Of a DNA stretch of 64,000 nt, positions 17,750-26,635 are shown one piece after another. Position 1 is the stretch's first letter, and each line of letters starts with the position of its first letter. This stretch comes from Planctomycetota bacterium (lineage in GTDB: Bacteria > Planctomycetota > SZUA-567 > H5-PLA8). The DNA lies in the NCBI GenBank assembly GCA_016200135.1, contig JACQFI010000060.1, positions 1 through 64,000 of the forward strand. The letters are read 5' to 3'. The translations under genes were made by a program, and so were the position numbers. A model generated the notes under the pieces. That model had not been told where the DNA came from. It ran no database searches and saw only the letters and a list, made by a program, of their open reading frames with translations.

Positions 17750-18295
17750 TCAAGCTTCGCGGGTGCCCGGGAGGATGAGCGTCGTGGGACGGGTCTCGGG
17801 CGGTTTGCGGTGCGGCGCAGGCGGGAGGTCGTTCTTGGGCAGGTCGCGCAGGCCGGCGAGATTGGCCACGTCGCGGTCGCTCACTTCCGCGGGACCAAAG
17901 GCGACGAAGACGCGGTCGAGGAAGCCTTCGACGCGGTCGGTCGTCTTCGTGCCGAGCAGGCGCTCGGAAGCCCGGCCGATCCGTTCGGCGGTGTCGAGGT
18001 TCACCACGAGGCCCATCATCACGGCCAGCAAGAGCATGGCCGCGGCGCGCGCCAGCGGGTTGGTAATCTTGCGGAGCCACCACGAACGGCGTCTCTCGGG
18101 CGCCAGCGGCTTGGCGGCCTGGCCGGGGCGCAGGGGTTCGGCGGCGTTGGCTGCGGCGGCGGAACCGACGCCCGCGTCGATGCGCGCGAGCGTGCGGCCG
18201 GCCAGATCCGCGGGCGGCTGCGGGCGCGGCAAGCGCTGCACGGCCGCGCCGATGCGCTGCAACTCGCGCGGAAGTTCTTCGTTCGTCTCGCTCAT
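17750..18295 (-). CDS. Probable single-pass membrane anti-sigma factor
   Basis: A 181-residue protein encoded 62 bases downstream of an ECF sigma factor on the same strand. Residues 1-80 are cytoplasmic and hydrophilic. One transmembrane helix (RAAAMLLLAVMMGLVVNL) lies at about 83-100, and the outside part has a Pro-rich tail (LPPAPHRKPPETRPTTL). The order sigma then single-pass partner is the standard ECF arrangement, so an anti-sigma role is inferred from context. No HxxxCxxC zinc motif is present, so it is not a classical ZAS-type anti-sigma factor. Confidence 0.6.
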   Translation of the reverse strand: MSETNEELPRELQRIGAAVQRLPRPQPPADLAGRTLARIDAGVGSAAAANAAEPLRPGQAAKPLAPERRRSWWLRKITNPLARAAAMLLLAVMMGLVVNLDTAERIGRASERLLGTKTTDRVEGFLDRVFVAFGPAEVSDRDVANLAGLRDLPKNDLPPAPHRKPPETRPTTLILPGTREA

Positions 18296-18357
18296 AGCCG
18301 TCGCCCCGTTCCCGTCACCCGTGCCCTTGGTACACCCGTGTAAGATTCCTTAGCCGC

Positions 18358-19083
18358 TCAGCCCAGCACGCCGTCAAGGAGTCCCTTCAGCCTCGTCAGC
18401 GCCCCGTGCAGGCGGCTCTTAACTGTGCCCAGCGGGACCTCCAGCGTGTAGGCCACTTCCGCTAGCGTCATCCCGTCGTAAAAGTGCAGCAGCACGACCT
18501 CGCGTTCCTTCTCGGTCAGCCGTTCGAGCGCAGCGCGGATCTGTTCGGCCTCGTCTCCGCGCTCCGCGTGTTCGGCGGGTGTGCCGTTGGGGTCCACTGC
18601 CGCGCCGTGAAGATGCGCGCCGTCCTCCGCCTCCAGGGCCACTTCGCCGCGCAGCCTGCGCTTGCGGGCCTCGTCGCGGACCAGGTTCACGGCGATCGCC
18701 GTGATCCACGGCCGGAAGCGCTTGCTCGCGTCGAACGTAACGGCCGCCCGCACTGCCCGCAGAAACGTCTCCTGAAATAGATCGTCGGCGCGATGCGTAT
18801 CGCCGCCGGTCATGCGCACCAGCAGCGCAAACAGGCCGTGCTCGTAGCGCTTCACCAGTAGCGCCAGGCTCGCCCGGTCGCCCGAGCGGACCTGCTTAAA
18901 GAGCTCCTCGTCGTTCGGCTCGGCCACCGATACCGCCGCGGCCGGTTCCTCCAACAAGGCGTCCGGTCCCGCTGCACACGCCCGAATGGCCTGGCCTCCT
19001 TCTCGCTGCGCTCTTGGTACGAGCGAGACGGGCACGGGGTTCGGCGCCGCAAGCGCGGCAGCGATGGGAAGCTTAGGGACCAT
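18358..19083 (-). CDS. ECF (sigma-70 family) RNA polymerase sigma factor
   Basis: A 241-residue group 4 sigma factor. Region 2 covers about 60-140 (LFKQVRSGDRASLALLVKRY, DDLFQETFLRAVRAA, FRPWITAIAVNLVRDEARKR). Region 4 spans about 180-235 (LTEKEREVVLLHFYDGMTLA, TVKSRLHGALTRLKGLL). It directs RNA polymerase to stress or envelope promoters. The N-terminus carries about 55 extra residues rich in Ala and Pro. The ATG at 19083 is preferred over a GTG two codons earlier that overlaps GAGGTG. A TGTTATATT extended -10 lies about 15 bases upstream. It is followed by the putative anti-sigma gene. Confidence 0.9.
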   Translation of the reverse strand: MVPKLPIAAALAAPNPVPVSLVPRAQREGGQAIRACAAGPDALLEEPAAAVSVAEPNDEELFKQVRSGDRASLALLVKRYEHGLFALLVRMTGGDTHRADDLFQETFLRAVRAAVTFDASKRFRPWITAIAVNLVRDEARKRRLRGEVALEAEDGAHLHGAAVDPNGTPAEHAERGDEAEQIRAALERLTEKEREVVLLHFYDGMTLAEVAYTLEVPLGTVKSRLHGALTRLKGLLDGVLG

Positions 19084-19296
19084 AGTCACCTCAATATAAC
19101 ATGTTGATGCTAAGAGAGTAACGCTGTTTCCTAAGATGCACTCGTGACCTTTTAGAACGTCCTGGCGAAAAGAGATTTACAGAATCCGGTGCGGCAGCCA
19201 CAGCACGTAAACCCTGGTCAATAACCCTATTTTAAGCGGACAGGCGGGGAACCTTTCGGTAGAACGGTTGGCGCCGAACCGAGGAACGCAGGACCT

Positions 19297-21591
19297 ATGA
19301 GCATCCCCGTCGCCATCGTCTGGCACCAGCACCAGCCTTACTACAAGAATCTCGCTACCGGCGAGCTGGAGATGCCGTGGGTGCGCCTGCACGGCATCAA
19401 GGATTACTACGGCATGGCGCGGCTCGTGGAGCGCTGCCCGGGCATGCGCTGCACGATCAACATGGTCCCGTCCCTGGTCGCGCAACTGCTCGACTACGTC
19501 GAACACAAGGCTACGGACGAGTTCCTCAAGCGCACGGAGATCCCTGCCGACGGCCTGAGCGAACCCGACGCCATCTTTATCCTCGACCACTTCTTCATGG
19601 CGCAGTGGGACCGCATGATCCGCATCTACCCGCGCTTTGCGGAACTGCTCGAACTGCGCCGCTTTGGCCGCCGCCCGGCCAAGCGCGCGCTGGTGGACTT
19701 CAGCGAACAGGACCTGCGCGATCTGCAGGTCTGGTTCAACCTCGCCTGGTTCCACCCGGTGAGCTTCGACGAATCGGAGGTCTTGCGCAGCCTGCGCGAG
19801 AAGGGCCGCGGCTTCAACGAGGACGACAAGGCCGCCCTGCTGAAGGTTCAGGACGAGGTGCTCGCACGGATCCTGCCGCTGCATGCGGAACTGGTGAACC
19901 GCGGCCAGGTGGAACTGACCACCACGCCCTTCTACCACCCGATCCTGCCGCTGCTCTGCGATATGAAGTGCGCGCGCGAGGCGATGCCGAAGACGCCCAT
20001 GCCTTCCGGGCATTCGTCCCTGGCCGAAGACGCGGAAGCGCAGATCGCTAAGGCCGTGGACTTCCACCAGAAGGTGTTCGGCACTCGGCCCGTCGGGATG
20101 TGGCCGTCGGAAGGCAGCGTGAGCCCCGATATTCTGCCTCTATTAGAGCGCCACGGCATCCGCTGGATCGCCACCGACGAACAGATCCTCAGCGCGTCTT
20201 TGAGCACGGGATTGCGCGGCGGGTTCGGCAAGCTGGAACGCCCGGAACTGCTCTACCGGCCTTGGCGCGCGCAGGTGAACGGCGCGGGCATCGACATGGT
20301 CTTCCGCGACCACGAACTCTCCGACCTCGTCGGCTTCCAGTACCAGGGCTGGGACGGCGAGGCCGCCGCGGCGGACTTCGTCGCGCGCATTCAGCACGGC
20401 GCGAAGAACAAGCCGGCCGGAGCCGAGACGCTGGTGAGCGTGATCCTGGACGGCGAGAACTGCTGGGAGCACTATCCGGACCAGGGCGTGAAGTTCCTGA
20501 GCACGCTCTACCGCACGCTGGCCGCAGGCCAGAGCGGCGTCCATCCCACCCGCGTCGCGGACTTCCTCAACGGCTCGCGGCCGACGCACCGGCTCGAGCG
20601 GCTCTTCTCGGGCTCCTGGATCAACCACAACTTCTACATTTGGGTCGGGCATCAGGAGGACCGTAAGGCGTGGGAGTACGTCTTTCGCGTGCGCGAGGAC
20701 CTCGTGCGCGAGACCCAGCGCCGCGGCGAGGCCGTGCCCGCGCTCCAGACCGGCGCGCCCGCGGACGGCTGGCCGCGCTTTAAGGACCCGGCTCTTGCGC
20801 ACGCCTGGGAGGAACTCTACATCGCCGAAGGCTCCGACTGGTACTGGTGGTACGGCGACGACCACACCAGCGGCAACGACGAGGCCTTCGACCGGCTCTT
20901 CCGCACGCATCTGAAGAACATCTACACGTTCCTGGCGCTGACACCGCCGCTCTTTCTGGACGACCCCATCAAGGTCTTCGCGCGCGAGGGCACTTACACG
21001 CTGCCCAGCCAGCTCCTGCAGATCACCCTCGACGGCCGGGCGTCGACGTACTTCGAATGGATCGGCGCGGGTCGCTACCGCCCCGAAAAGGAAGGCGGCG
21101 TGATGACCGCCGCCGGCGCGCCGCTCGTCCACCAGATCTTCTTCGGCTACGAGAAAAACCGGCTCTGCATCCGCGTGGATTTCCACGAACTCGAACAGGA
21201 GATCCAGGCCTCGCCGTCGGAATCTCATCCGGCCAGCCAATCGGCGGCGCAATCTACGCACATCGCGCCCGCGATCCAGGCGGCGACGAACTTGCGCGTG
21301 CTCTTTGCCGAACCCAAGGGCCTGGCGCTGAAAGTGGAAGCGGGCCCGCCCGTGAACATCCTCCACGAAGGCCCCTGGCCGGATGGACAGAACGGCGCCC
21401 GCGTGGCCTGGGACGAGATCGTCGAACTCTATGTACCCTTCCAATCGCTGGGCCTGGCGCCCGGCCAGGATGTGGCCTTCTATATTGAGGTCACTGCTAC
21501 CGGCGGAAACAGCGAACGCTTCCCGCGCTCGGGTTCCCTGAAGATTACCGTCCCGCCGCTGAACATCGAAGAACACGAATGGATGGTTTAA
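19297..21591 (+). CDS. Glycoside hydrolase family 57 (alpha-glucan active)
   Basis: A 764-residue GH57 protein. The family motifs are visible: HQHQPYY (11-17, metal/substrate site), the catalytic nucleophile region GMWPSEGSVSP with E272, and the acid/base candidate D294 in IRWIATDEQ. LDGENCWEHY is also present. The barrel occupies about residues 1-480, and a helical plus beta-sandwich C-terminal part completes it. GH57 enzymes hydrolyse or transfer alpha-1,4/1,6-glucan bonds (amylase, pullulanase, 4-alpha-glucanotransferase, branching enzyme); the exact activity is open. No signal peptide, so it is cytoplasmic and probably linked to storage glucan. It is divergent from the sigma factor gene. 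Confidence 0.88.
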   Translation: MSIPVAIVWHQHQPYYKNLATGELEMPWVRLHGIKDYYGMARLVERCPGMRCTINMVPSLVAQLLDYVEHKATDEFLKRTEIPADGLSEPDAIFILDHFFMAQWDRMIRIYPRFAELLELRRFGRRPAKRALVDFSEQDLRDLQVWFNLAWFHPVSFDESEVLRSLREKGRGFNEDDKAALLKVQDEVLARILPLHAELVNRGQVELTTTPFYHPILPLLCDMKCAREAMPKTPMPSGHSSLAEDAEAQIAKAVDFHQKVFGTRPVGMWPSEGSVSPDILPLLERHGIRWIATDEQILSASLSTGLRGGFGKLERPELLYRPWRAQVNGAGIDMVFRDHELSDLVGFQYQGWDGEAAAADFVARIQHGAKNKPAGAETLVSVILDGENCWEHYPDQGVKFLSTLYRTLAAGQSGVHPTRVADFLNGSRPTHRLERLFSGSWINHNFYIWVGHQEDRKAWEYVFRVREDLVRETQRRGEAVPALQTGAPADGWPRFKDPALAHAWEELYIAEGSDWYWWYGDDHTSGNDEAFDRLFRTHLKNIYTFLALTPPLFLDDPIKVFAREGTYTLPSQLLQITLDGRASTYFEWIGAGRYRPEKEGGVMTAAGAPLVHQIFFGYEKNRLCIRVDFHELEQEIQASPSESHPASQSAAQSTHIAPAIQAATNLRVLFAEPKGLALKVEAGPPVNILHEGPWPDGQNGARVAWDEIVELYVPFQSLGLAPGQDVAFYIEVTATGGNSERFPRSGSLKITVPPLNIEEHEWMV

Positions 21592-21637
21592 CTTAACCAT
21601 CATAATATAAATAGGTTGTGAAAACGTAAGATCATAT

Positions 21638-21665
21638 TTGACAGTGATATATTACAGTGTTTAAT
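21638..21665 (+). promoter_or_regulatory. Candidate promoter and direct-repeat operator of the MerR/VIT operon
   Basis: TTGACA (21638-21643) is followed after 16 bases by TTTAAT (21660-21665), a good sigma-70-type pair in an AT-rich patch. The hexamer ACAGTG occurs twice, 14 bases apart, between and over the elements. This could bind the MerR product just downstream, which is inference. Transcription would start almost at the ATG. Confidence 0.4.
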
Positions 21666-21671
21666 AAGGCC

Positions 21672-22358
21672 ATGAGAACGACGCCGACACAACCGCTCGA
21701 AAATGCCCGCTGGACGCTGGGCGAGTTATGCGCGCTGGTCGAACATGCGCTGGCGCGCGATTACGCGGGACCTGCGAACGGCCAGGTGCGAGCAGTTCCG
21801 GACGCGCGGACGGTTCGCTACTACACCACGCTGGGGTTGCTGGACCGTCCCGCCGAGATGCGCGGGCGGACGGCGTACTACGCGCGGCGGCACTTGCTGC
21901 AGATCGTGGCGATCAAGCGGCTGCAGGCGCAGGGGCTGCCGCTGGCCGCGATTCAGGAACGTTTGGTCGGCCTGACCAACGCGAAGCTCGAAGACATCGC
22001 GCATCTTCCGGCGCAGCTTGTCGAGGACCTCTCCGCCGCAGCCGGCGGTTTGCGGGCTACGGACGAAGGCGCCCTCGTATCTGTTTCGCCCGCGCAGGAG
22101 GCCGAGGCGAGCCGGCGCGAGACGCTCTTTTGGGCCGCGGCGCCGGTTCCTGCGCCGCCACCGACGGAGGTCTCGCCTGTGCGGGCCCAGGGCGTGGACC
22201 TGTCAGCGGACGCGATGCTTTTGTTGACCGATGTTCGAACGCTTTCAAATGAGGACCTTGAGGCCCTGCGCCGAGCGGCGGCGCCGATCCTGGAGGTCCT
22301 CCGGACCCGTGGTTTGACGAAGGAGGGGCGTGCGCATGGCCAGCCAGATGCTCATTAA
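21672..22358 (+). CDS. MerR-type transcriptional regulator
   Basis: A 228-residue regulator. The N-terminal winged helix has a MerR-type core (WTLGELCALVEH, TVRYYTTLGLL, YARRHLLQIVAIKRLQAQGL, AAIQERLVGLT) at about residues 12-105. A stretch of roughly 25 extra residues lies between helices 1 and 2. The C-terminal 120 residues are Ala/Pro-rich and lack the metal-binding cysteines of classical MerR. ATG 21672 is preferred over an in-frame GTG at 21657 that overlaps the predicted promoter. Its 3-prime end overlaps the VIT-vWA gene by 23 bases, so the pair is translationally linked and the regulator probably controls that operon. Confidence 0.78.
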   Translation: MRTTPTQPLENARWTLGELCALVEHALARDYAGPANGQVRAVPDARTVRYYTTLGLLDRPAEMRGRTAYYARRHLLQIVAIKRLQAQGLPLAAIQERLVGLTNAKLEDIAHLPAQLVEDLSAAAGGLRATDEGALVSVSPAQEAEASRRETLFWAAAPVPAPPPTEVSPVRAQGVDLSADAMLLLTDVRTLSNEDLEALRRAAAPILEVLRTRGLTKEGRAHGQPDAH

Positions 22359-25287
22359 TGTAAATCCTGTTCGGATCGGTTCGAATCCCGTTACGCTGGA
22401 GAATCCTATGACGACCGTTGGCGCGCTCACGCAGGAAGAACTTCGCAAGGCCGCGCCGCCGGCCGGCGACGAGCAGGGTTTCGGCGCGCTGAGCACCGAC
22501 AAGGGCCCGCTGCCGCTCAAGGCGCTGGCGGTCTCGGGCGAGGTCACGGGCCTGCAGTACCGTATTCGCGTGAAGCAGACCTTCGTGAACACGCATGCGG
22601 AGCCGCTCGAGGCGACCTACCTCTTCCCGCTCCCCGACCGCGCGGCCGTCTCGCGCTTCACGATGACTGTGGGCAAGCGCGAGATCGAGGGGGTGCTCAA
22701 GGAACGCGCCGCCGCGCGCCGCGAGTACACCCAGGCGCTCCAGGCCGGGCACCGCGCGGCCATCGCCGAGGAAGAACGGCCCAACGTCTTTAGCATGCGT
22801 GCGGGGAACATTCTGCCCAACGAGCACGCCATCGTGGAGTTGACGCTCGACGGCCCGCTGAGCCTCGAGGGCGGCGAAGCGACGTTCCGCTTCCCGCTCG
22901 TGGTTGCGCCGCGCTACATCCCGGGTACGCCGCTGCCGGGCGACCAAGTCGGCGACGGCGTGGCGGAAGACACCGACGCGGTGCCGGACGCCTCGCGCAT
23001 CAGCCCGCCGGTGCTCCTGCCGGGCTTCCCGAATCCCGTGCGGCTGAGCATCGAACTCGACGTCGACCCCGCGGGCCTGCCGTTCAAGGATTACCGTTCG
23101 AGCCTGCACGCGGTGGCGGGGGAAGGGCTCGGCCAAGGACGCATGAAGCTCAAGCTTCAGCCCGGCGAGCGGCTCGACCGCGACTTCATCCTGCGCTTCC
23201 AGCTCGGGAGCGAGACCGTCAGCACCGCGCTGAACTTCACGCCGGACGCAAAGGACAAGGGTGAAGGGACTTTTACGCTTACTTTGGTTCCGCCGAGTGC
23301 GAGTGAGCGTCAAGGGGCGGCGGGCAGGGACGCCCGCCCCACCGAATCCAGCGCCACCGCAGCCAGCCCTTCGGTGCAGAGACCGCGCGATATTCTTTTC
23401 GTGCTCGATCGCAGCGGGAGCATGGAAGGCTGGAAGATGGTGGCGGCGCGGCGCGCGATGGCGCGCATGGTGGAGACGCTCACTGAGCGCGACCGCTTCG
23501 ACATCTTCGCCTTCGACGACACCGTCGAGTCCTTCCGCGGCTCGAACCCCGGCGGCCCTGCGCGCGGCGAACGCGCGTTCTGGGCCGAGGGCGTCACCGC
23601 GCCCGCGGAGCACGGGCCGTTCATAGCCGCGAACGACCGCAACCGCGTGCGCGCCGTGGAGTTCCTCTCCAAGATTGAGTCGCGCGGCGGGACCGAGCTG
23701 GCCCGGCCGCTGATCGACGCGGTGACGCGGCTCGCCGACCAGGCCGCCGCTTCAGCGCCAAGCGCAGATGCTCCGACGCGCGAGCGGATTCTGGTGCTCG
23801 CGACGGACGGGCAGGTGGGCAACGAGAGCCAGATTCTGCGCGAGATCGCGCCGAAGCTGGCGGGCATCCGCGTCTTTGCGCTGGGCATCGACCGCGCGGT
23901 GAACGAGGCCTTTTTGAAGCAGCTCGCGCAGGCCGGCGGCGGCGCGATGGAACTCGTGGAATCGGAGGAACGGCTCGACGAGGTGATGGACCGCGTGCAC
24001 CGCAAGATTGGCACGCCGGTGCTCACGGAACTGAAGCTCGACGCGCAGGGCGTCACATTCGACGCGGAGTCCATCGCGCCGCAGCGCTTGCCGGACCTCT
24101 TTGCGGATGCGCCGGTGGTGATCCAGGGCCGCTACAAGGGCGCGCCGCGCGGTTTGGTCGAACTGCGCGCGAACGACGCGGGCGGCAAGCCTTGGTCGGC
24201 GAAAATCTCCGGTACGGAGAGCGCCAACGAGGCCGCGCGCAAGATCTGGGCGCGCGCGAACCTGCGCGACCTGGAAGACCGCGTCGCCGCCGAGCGCGTT
24301 GACGCGAGCGCGCTGCAGCGCCGGATTCTGGAGCTCTCGCTCGCCCACGGCGTGCTCTGCCGCTACACGGCGTTCGTGGCCGTGGACCGCGCGGAGATCG
24401 TGAACAAGGGCGGGCAGGCGCATCAGGTGCTGCAGCCGGTCGAGCAGCCCGAAGGCTGGGAGCAGAAGCGCGCGACGGGGATGTTCAATCTAGCGGGAGG
24501 ACCGGCCATGGCGGTGCGCTGCGCCGCGCCGATGGCAGCGCGTGCGCTGGCTTCCATGCCTCCGCCGCCCGCACCCAAGGCCGAGGCTCCGACGACCGGA
24601 AAATTCCTCCACGCGATCTTCGGGCAGGCGTCGAAGGCTCCCGAGCCCGTCAACGCACCGGCACCAACCACTCCTCCTGGCGCCGCGGCGGAAGAGGTCG
24701 TTTTCGACGCTATCGAACTCCTGCCGTCGAAAGAGGGCCTGAGTCTTCAGAAGGCCGCAGCGGCAAGCCGGCCGGCCGGCCCTGGGAAGAACGTCCCTTT
24801 CGACGAGGCCGAGACGCTGCCGCCGGATGCGCTGGCGAATGTTTCGTTCGACGAAGCGGAGACGCTGCCACCGGACGCGCTGGCGAATGTCTCGTTCGAT
24901 GAAGCGGAGACGCTGCCACCGGACGCGCTGACCGACGTGGCGATGTCCATGGTTCTTCCGCAGGAGCCCGCACCCGAGCAGGCGCCGGCCAAGACCGCGG
25001 GCAAGACGACGCTGGCCCCGGCCGTGGTGGTGGCGGCATCCGGAAGCCGGGTGCCTGCGCGGGAGACGCAGGCGAACATGGGCGCGGCGAGCGCCAAGGC
25101 CTTCGCGGGCTTGAGCGCGACCTTCTGGGCGCTTCTTACGGCGATCCTGGTCGCGGTGGGGATGCTGATCGCGTGGTACCTCTTCTTGACGCCGAAGGAG
25201 GGCCTCACGCCGCCGGAACCGCAGAAGAAGGAACGCGAGAAGACGTCGATGGTGGAGCGAATGGAGCGCCGTAGCCTGGCCGGGTAG
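22336..25287 (+). CDS. VIT plus von Willebrand factor A membrane protein
   Basis: A 983-residue protein. A VIT domain covers about residues 58-185 (VTGLQYRIRVKQTFVNTHAE, YLFPLPD). A vWA domain follows at about 350-530 with the MIDAS start LDRSGSMEGW. Pro/Ala-rich linkers come next, including three 16-residue repeats (24790-24933), then one C-terminal transmembrane helix (TFWALLTAILVAVGMLIAWYL) and a short charged tail. It resembles bacterial relatives of inter-alpha-trypsin inhibitor heavy chains, thought to mediate metal-dependent protein binding. No N-terminal signal peptide is obvious, so it is a tail-anchored protein facing either side. AGGAGG at 22321 sets the start at 22336 inside the merR gene. 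Confidence 0.86.
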   Translation: MASQMLINVNPVRIGSNPVTLENPMTTVGALTQEELRKAAPPAGDEQGFGALSTDKGPLPLKALAVSGEVTGLQYRIRVKQTFVNTHAEPLEATYLFPLPDRAAVSRFTMTVGKREIEGVLKERAAARREYTQALQAGHRAAIAEEERPNVFSMRAGNILPNEHAIVELTLDGPLSLEGGEATFRFPLVVAPRYIPGTPLPGDQVGDGVAEDTDAVPDASRISPPVLLPGFPNPVRLSIELDVDPAGLPFKDYRSSLHAVAGEGLGQGRMKLKLQPGERLDRDFILRFQLGSETVSTALNFTPDAKDKGEGTFTLTLVPPSASERQGAAGRDARPTESSATAASPSVQRPRDILFVLDRSGSMEGWKMVAARRAMARMVETLTERDRFDIFAFDDTVESFRGSNPGGPARGERAFWAEGVTAPAEHGPFIAANDRNRVRAVEFLSKIESRGGTELARPLIDAVTRLADQAAASAPSADAPTRERILVLATDGQVGNESQILREIAPKLAGIRVFALGIDRAVNEAFLKQLAQAGGGAMELVESEERLDEVMDRVHRKIGTPVLTELKLDAQGVTFDAESIAPQRLPDLFADAPVVIQGRYKGAPRGLVELRANDAGGKPWSAKISGTESANEAARKIWARANLRDLEDRVAAERVDASALQRRILELSLAHGVLCRYTAFVAVDRAEIVNKGGQAHQVLQPVEQPEGWEQKRATGMFNLAGGPAMAVRCAAPMAARALASMPPPPAPKAEAPTTGKFLHAIFGQASKAPEPVNAPAPTTPPGAAAEEVVFDAIELLPSKEGLSLQKAAAASRPAGPGKNVPFDEAETLPPDALANVSFDEAETLPPDALANVSFDEAETLPPDALTDVAMSMVLPQEPAPEQAPAKTAGKTTLAPAVVVAASGSRVPARETQANMGAASAKAFAGLSATFWALLTAILVAVGMLIAWYLFLTPKEGLTPPEPQKKEREKTSMVERMERRSLAG
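24790..24933 (+). repeat. Three tandem 48-bp coding repeats in the VIT-vWA gene
   Basis: Three units of 16 codons each encode NV(P/S)FDEAETLPPDALA. The second and third units are nearly identical at DNA level and the first differs mostly at third positions. They lie in the linker before the transmembrane helix, consistent with slippage-driven length variation. Confidence 0.85.
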
Positions 25288-25294
25288 CGTTTTT

Positions 25295-25383
25295 CCCTCC
25301 CCCCTTGAGGGGGAGGGCTGGGAGGGGGGAAGCCTTTAGGTCAACCTCCCCCCACCCTGACCCTCTCCCTCAAGGGGGGAGGG
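25295..25383. repeat. Approx. 89-bp palindromic MITE/REP-like element, C/G-tract version
   Basis: The left arm begins CCCTCCCCCCTTGAGGGGGA (from 25295). The right arm at 25345-25383 is an imperfect inverted copy ending CTCAAGGGGGGAGGG, with about 15 bases between arms. Overall length and architecture match the element at 13539-13630. It lies 8 bases after the VIT-vWA stop, so it may also serve as a terminator. Confidence 0.65.
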
Positions 25384-25443
25384 AACTAGAGCGCCGAGTC
25401 GCTCGGTACGAGGAAACAAATAGCGACAGACTGGCGATGCAGA

Positions 25444-25520
25444 ACGACCGTGCGGTCGTCGTCGCCTGAGCCGCCGCGGGCCCAACGCCCCTTGGGTCAG
25501 CGGCGGCGCTATTTTATTTT
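25444..25520 (+). terminator. Hairpin plus intrinsic terminator, possible small RNA 3-prime end
   Basis: A first hairpin (ACGACCG/CGGTCGT, 25444-25459) is followed by a GCCGCCGC/GCGGCGGC stem (25470-25477 with 25500-25507) that encloses CCCAA/TTGGG, then TATTTTATTTT. It stands more than 150 bases from any plus-strand stop. It may end a small RNA starting near 25390, or be a distal terminator for the VIT-vWA operon. Confidence 0.5.
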
Positions 25521-25751
25521 GGATTAGCGATTTTGGATTGGGACGGCGGAGAGCGTTGGCCGCCAAGACGCAGCGTGTGCTAAGAACGCTGGAGCGCCAC
25601 CGCAGCAGAGGCCATGGCGGCAGTTTTAGAAATGGCTATAACTACGCTGCCTAACCATGCGCTGAAGCGATCCCGGCCATCGCGTCCGATTGCAATCCAC
25701 GCGTCCCGTGGGCTGGGTCACTGAGCTTGGGTCGTTCGGCGGGACACGACA

Positions 25752-26624
25752 ATGACTGACTCGACACATCACACATCGGGCTTGGTCTGGGGGGCGATCC
25801 TGCCCCATGGGCCGGATGTCGTCCTTGAAGTCACCGAAGATCCGGCGCTGATGGCCGAGACGCGGGCGGCGATGGAGGCGGCGGGGCGGCGGTTCGCCGC
25901 TGCGCGGGTGGACACGGTCATCCTGATCGATCCGCTCCTGGTCCACACGCAGAACTCGTTCAAAGAGCGTTCCCTTTTCCGAGGCGAGGGCACGCTCTCC
26001 ATCGGGATGGCCGCGCACGCCGGAGGTGCCATGGGCGGAGTTGGGGAGCGCTTTGGGTGCGATGTGTCCATGGCGCGCGCCATTCTGGAGGCCGGCCGTG
26101 CGGCATCCCTCCCGGTCTCGGGCGACACGGGCCGGAACGGCGAACTGCCGCTCGTGGGCGGAGCGCTGATCCCGCTCTGGTTCACGCTCCGTCCCCAGCC
26201 GGCGCCGCAACCGCAGCTCGTGGTGATCGCGCCCAGCCCGGCCGTGCCGCGGGAGACGCTCATGCGTTTCGGCGGGCTGCTCGCAGCGGTCGCAGCGGAC
26301 TCGGGTAAGCGCGTCGCCCTCATCGCCTCGGCGGATCACGGCCACACTCATGATCCCGGTCACCCGCGCTTTGGGTACTCTCCCGCCGCGGCGCAATACG
26401 ACGCCATGTACTGCAAGGCGGTCGCGGCCAACCGCCTCGACAACCTGCTGGACATCAGCGACGAGATGCTGATTGATTCCTGGGCCGACTCTCTGTGGCA
26501 GACGCTGGTCTTCGCCGGAGCTTTGAAGGCCGTGCCGATGCAAGTGGACGTCCTCTCGTACGCCGTTCCGTCCTATTATGGGATGGTCGTCGCCGTCTAC
26601 GACTTGGCGCGGGAACGGGGTTGA
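25752..26624 (+). CDS. Class III extradiol dioxygenase-like (LigB fold) protein
   Basis: A 290-residue protein with the LigB fold. It opens GLVWGAILPHGPDVVLEV, where the first conserved His of the family lies, and later has IASADHGHTHDPG, the position of the catalytic His pair. LigB-type enzymes cleave catechols using non-haem iron. MEMO-like and AmmeMemoRadiSam-B relatives share the fold without that activity, so the reaction is uncertain. There is no aromatic degradation gene nearby. It is a lone gene between repeat-rich gaps. Confidence 0.7.
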   Translation: MTDSTHHTSGLVWGAILPHGPDVVLEVTEDPALMAETRAAMEAAGRRFAAARVDTVILIDPLLVHTQNSFKERSLFRGEGTLSIGMAAHAGGAMGGVGERFGCDVSMARAILEAGRAASLPVSGDTGRNGELPLVGGALIPLWFTLRPQPAPQPQLVVIAPSPAVPRETLMRFGGLLAAVAADSGKRVALIASADHGHTHDPGHPRFGYSPAAAQYDAMYCKAVAANRLDNLLDISDEMLIDSWADSLWQTLVFAGALKAVPMQVDVLSYAVPSYYGMVVAVYDLARERG

Positions 26625-26635
26625 TGGCGCTTCAC

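Larger units (their letters stand above)
25288..25751. other. 464-base gap with a palindromic element and an orphan terminator
   Basis: No supportable protein gene. It contains the inverted-repeat element at 25295-25383 and the hairpin/terminator at 25444-25520. Downstream of these I see nothing except the leader of the LigB-like gene. Confidence 0.6.

Noticed and set aside
19177-20067. Long open frames opposite real genes (for example opposite GH57, the GspE genes, propellers and ArgA)
   Set aside because: They arise from G/C-rich third codon positions. Their translations are biased to Arg, Ala and Asp, show no domains or ribosome sites, and the gene on the other strand is recognisable in each case.
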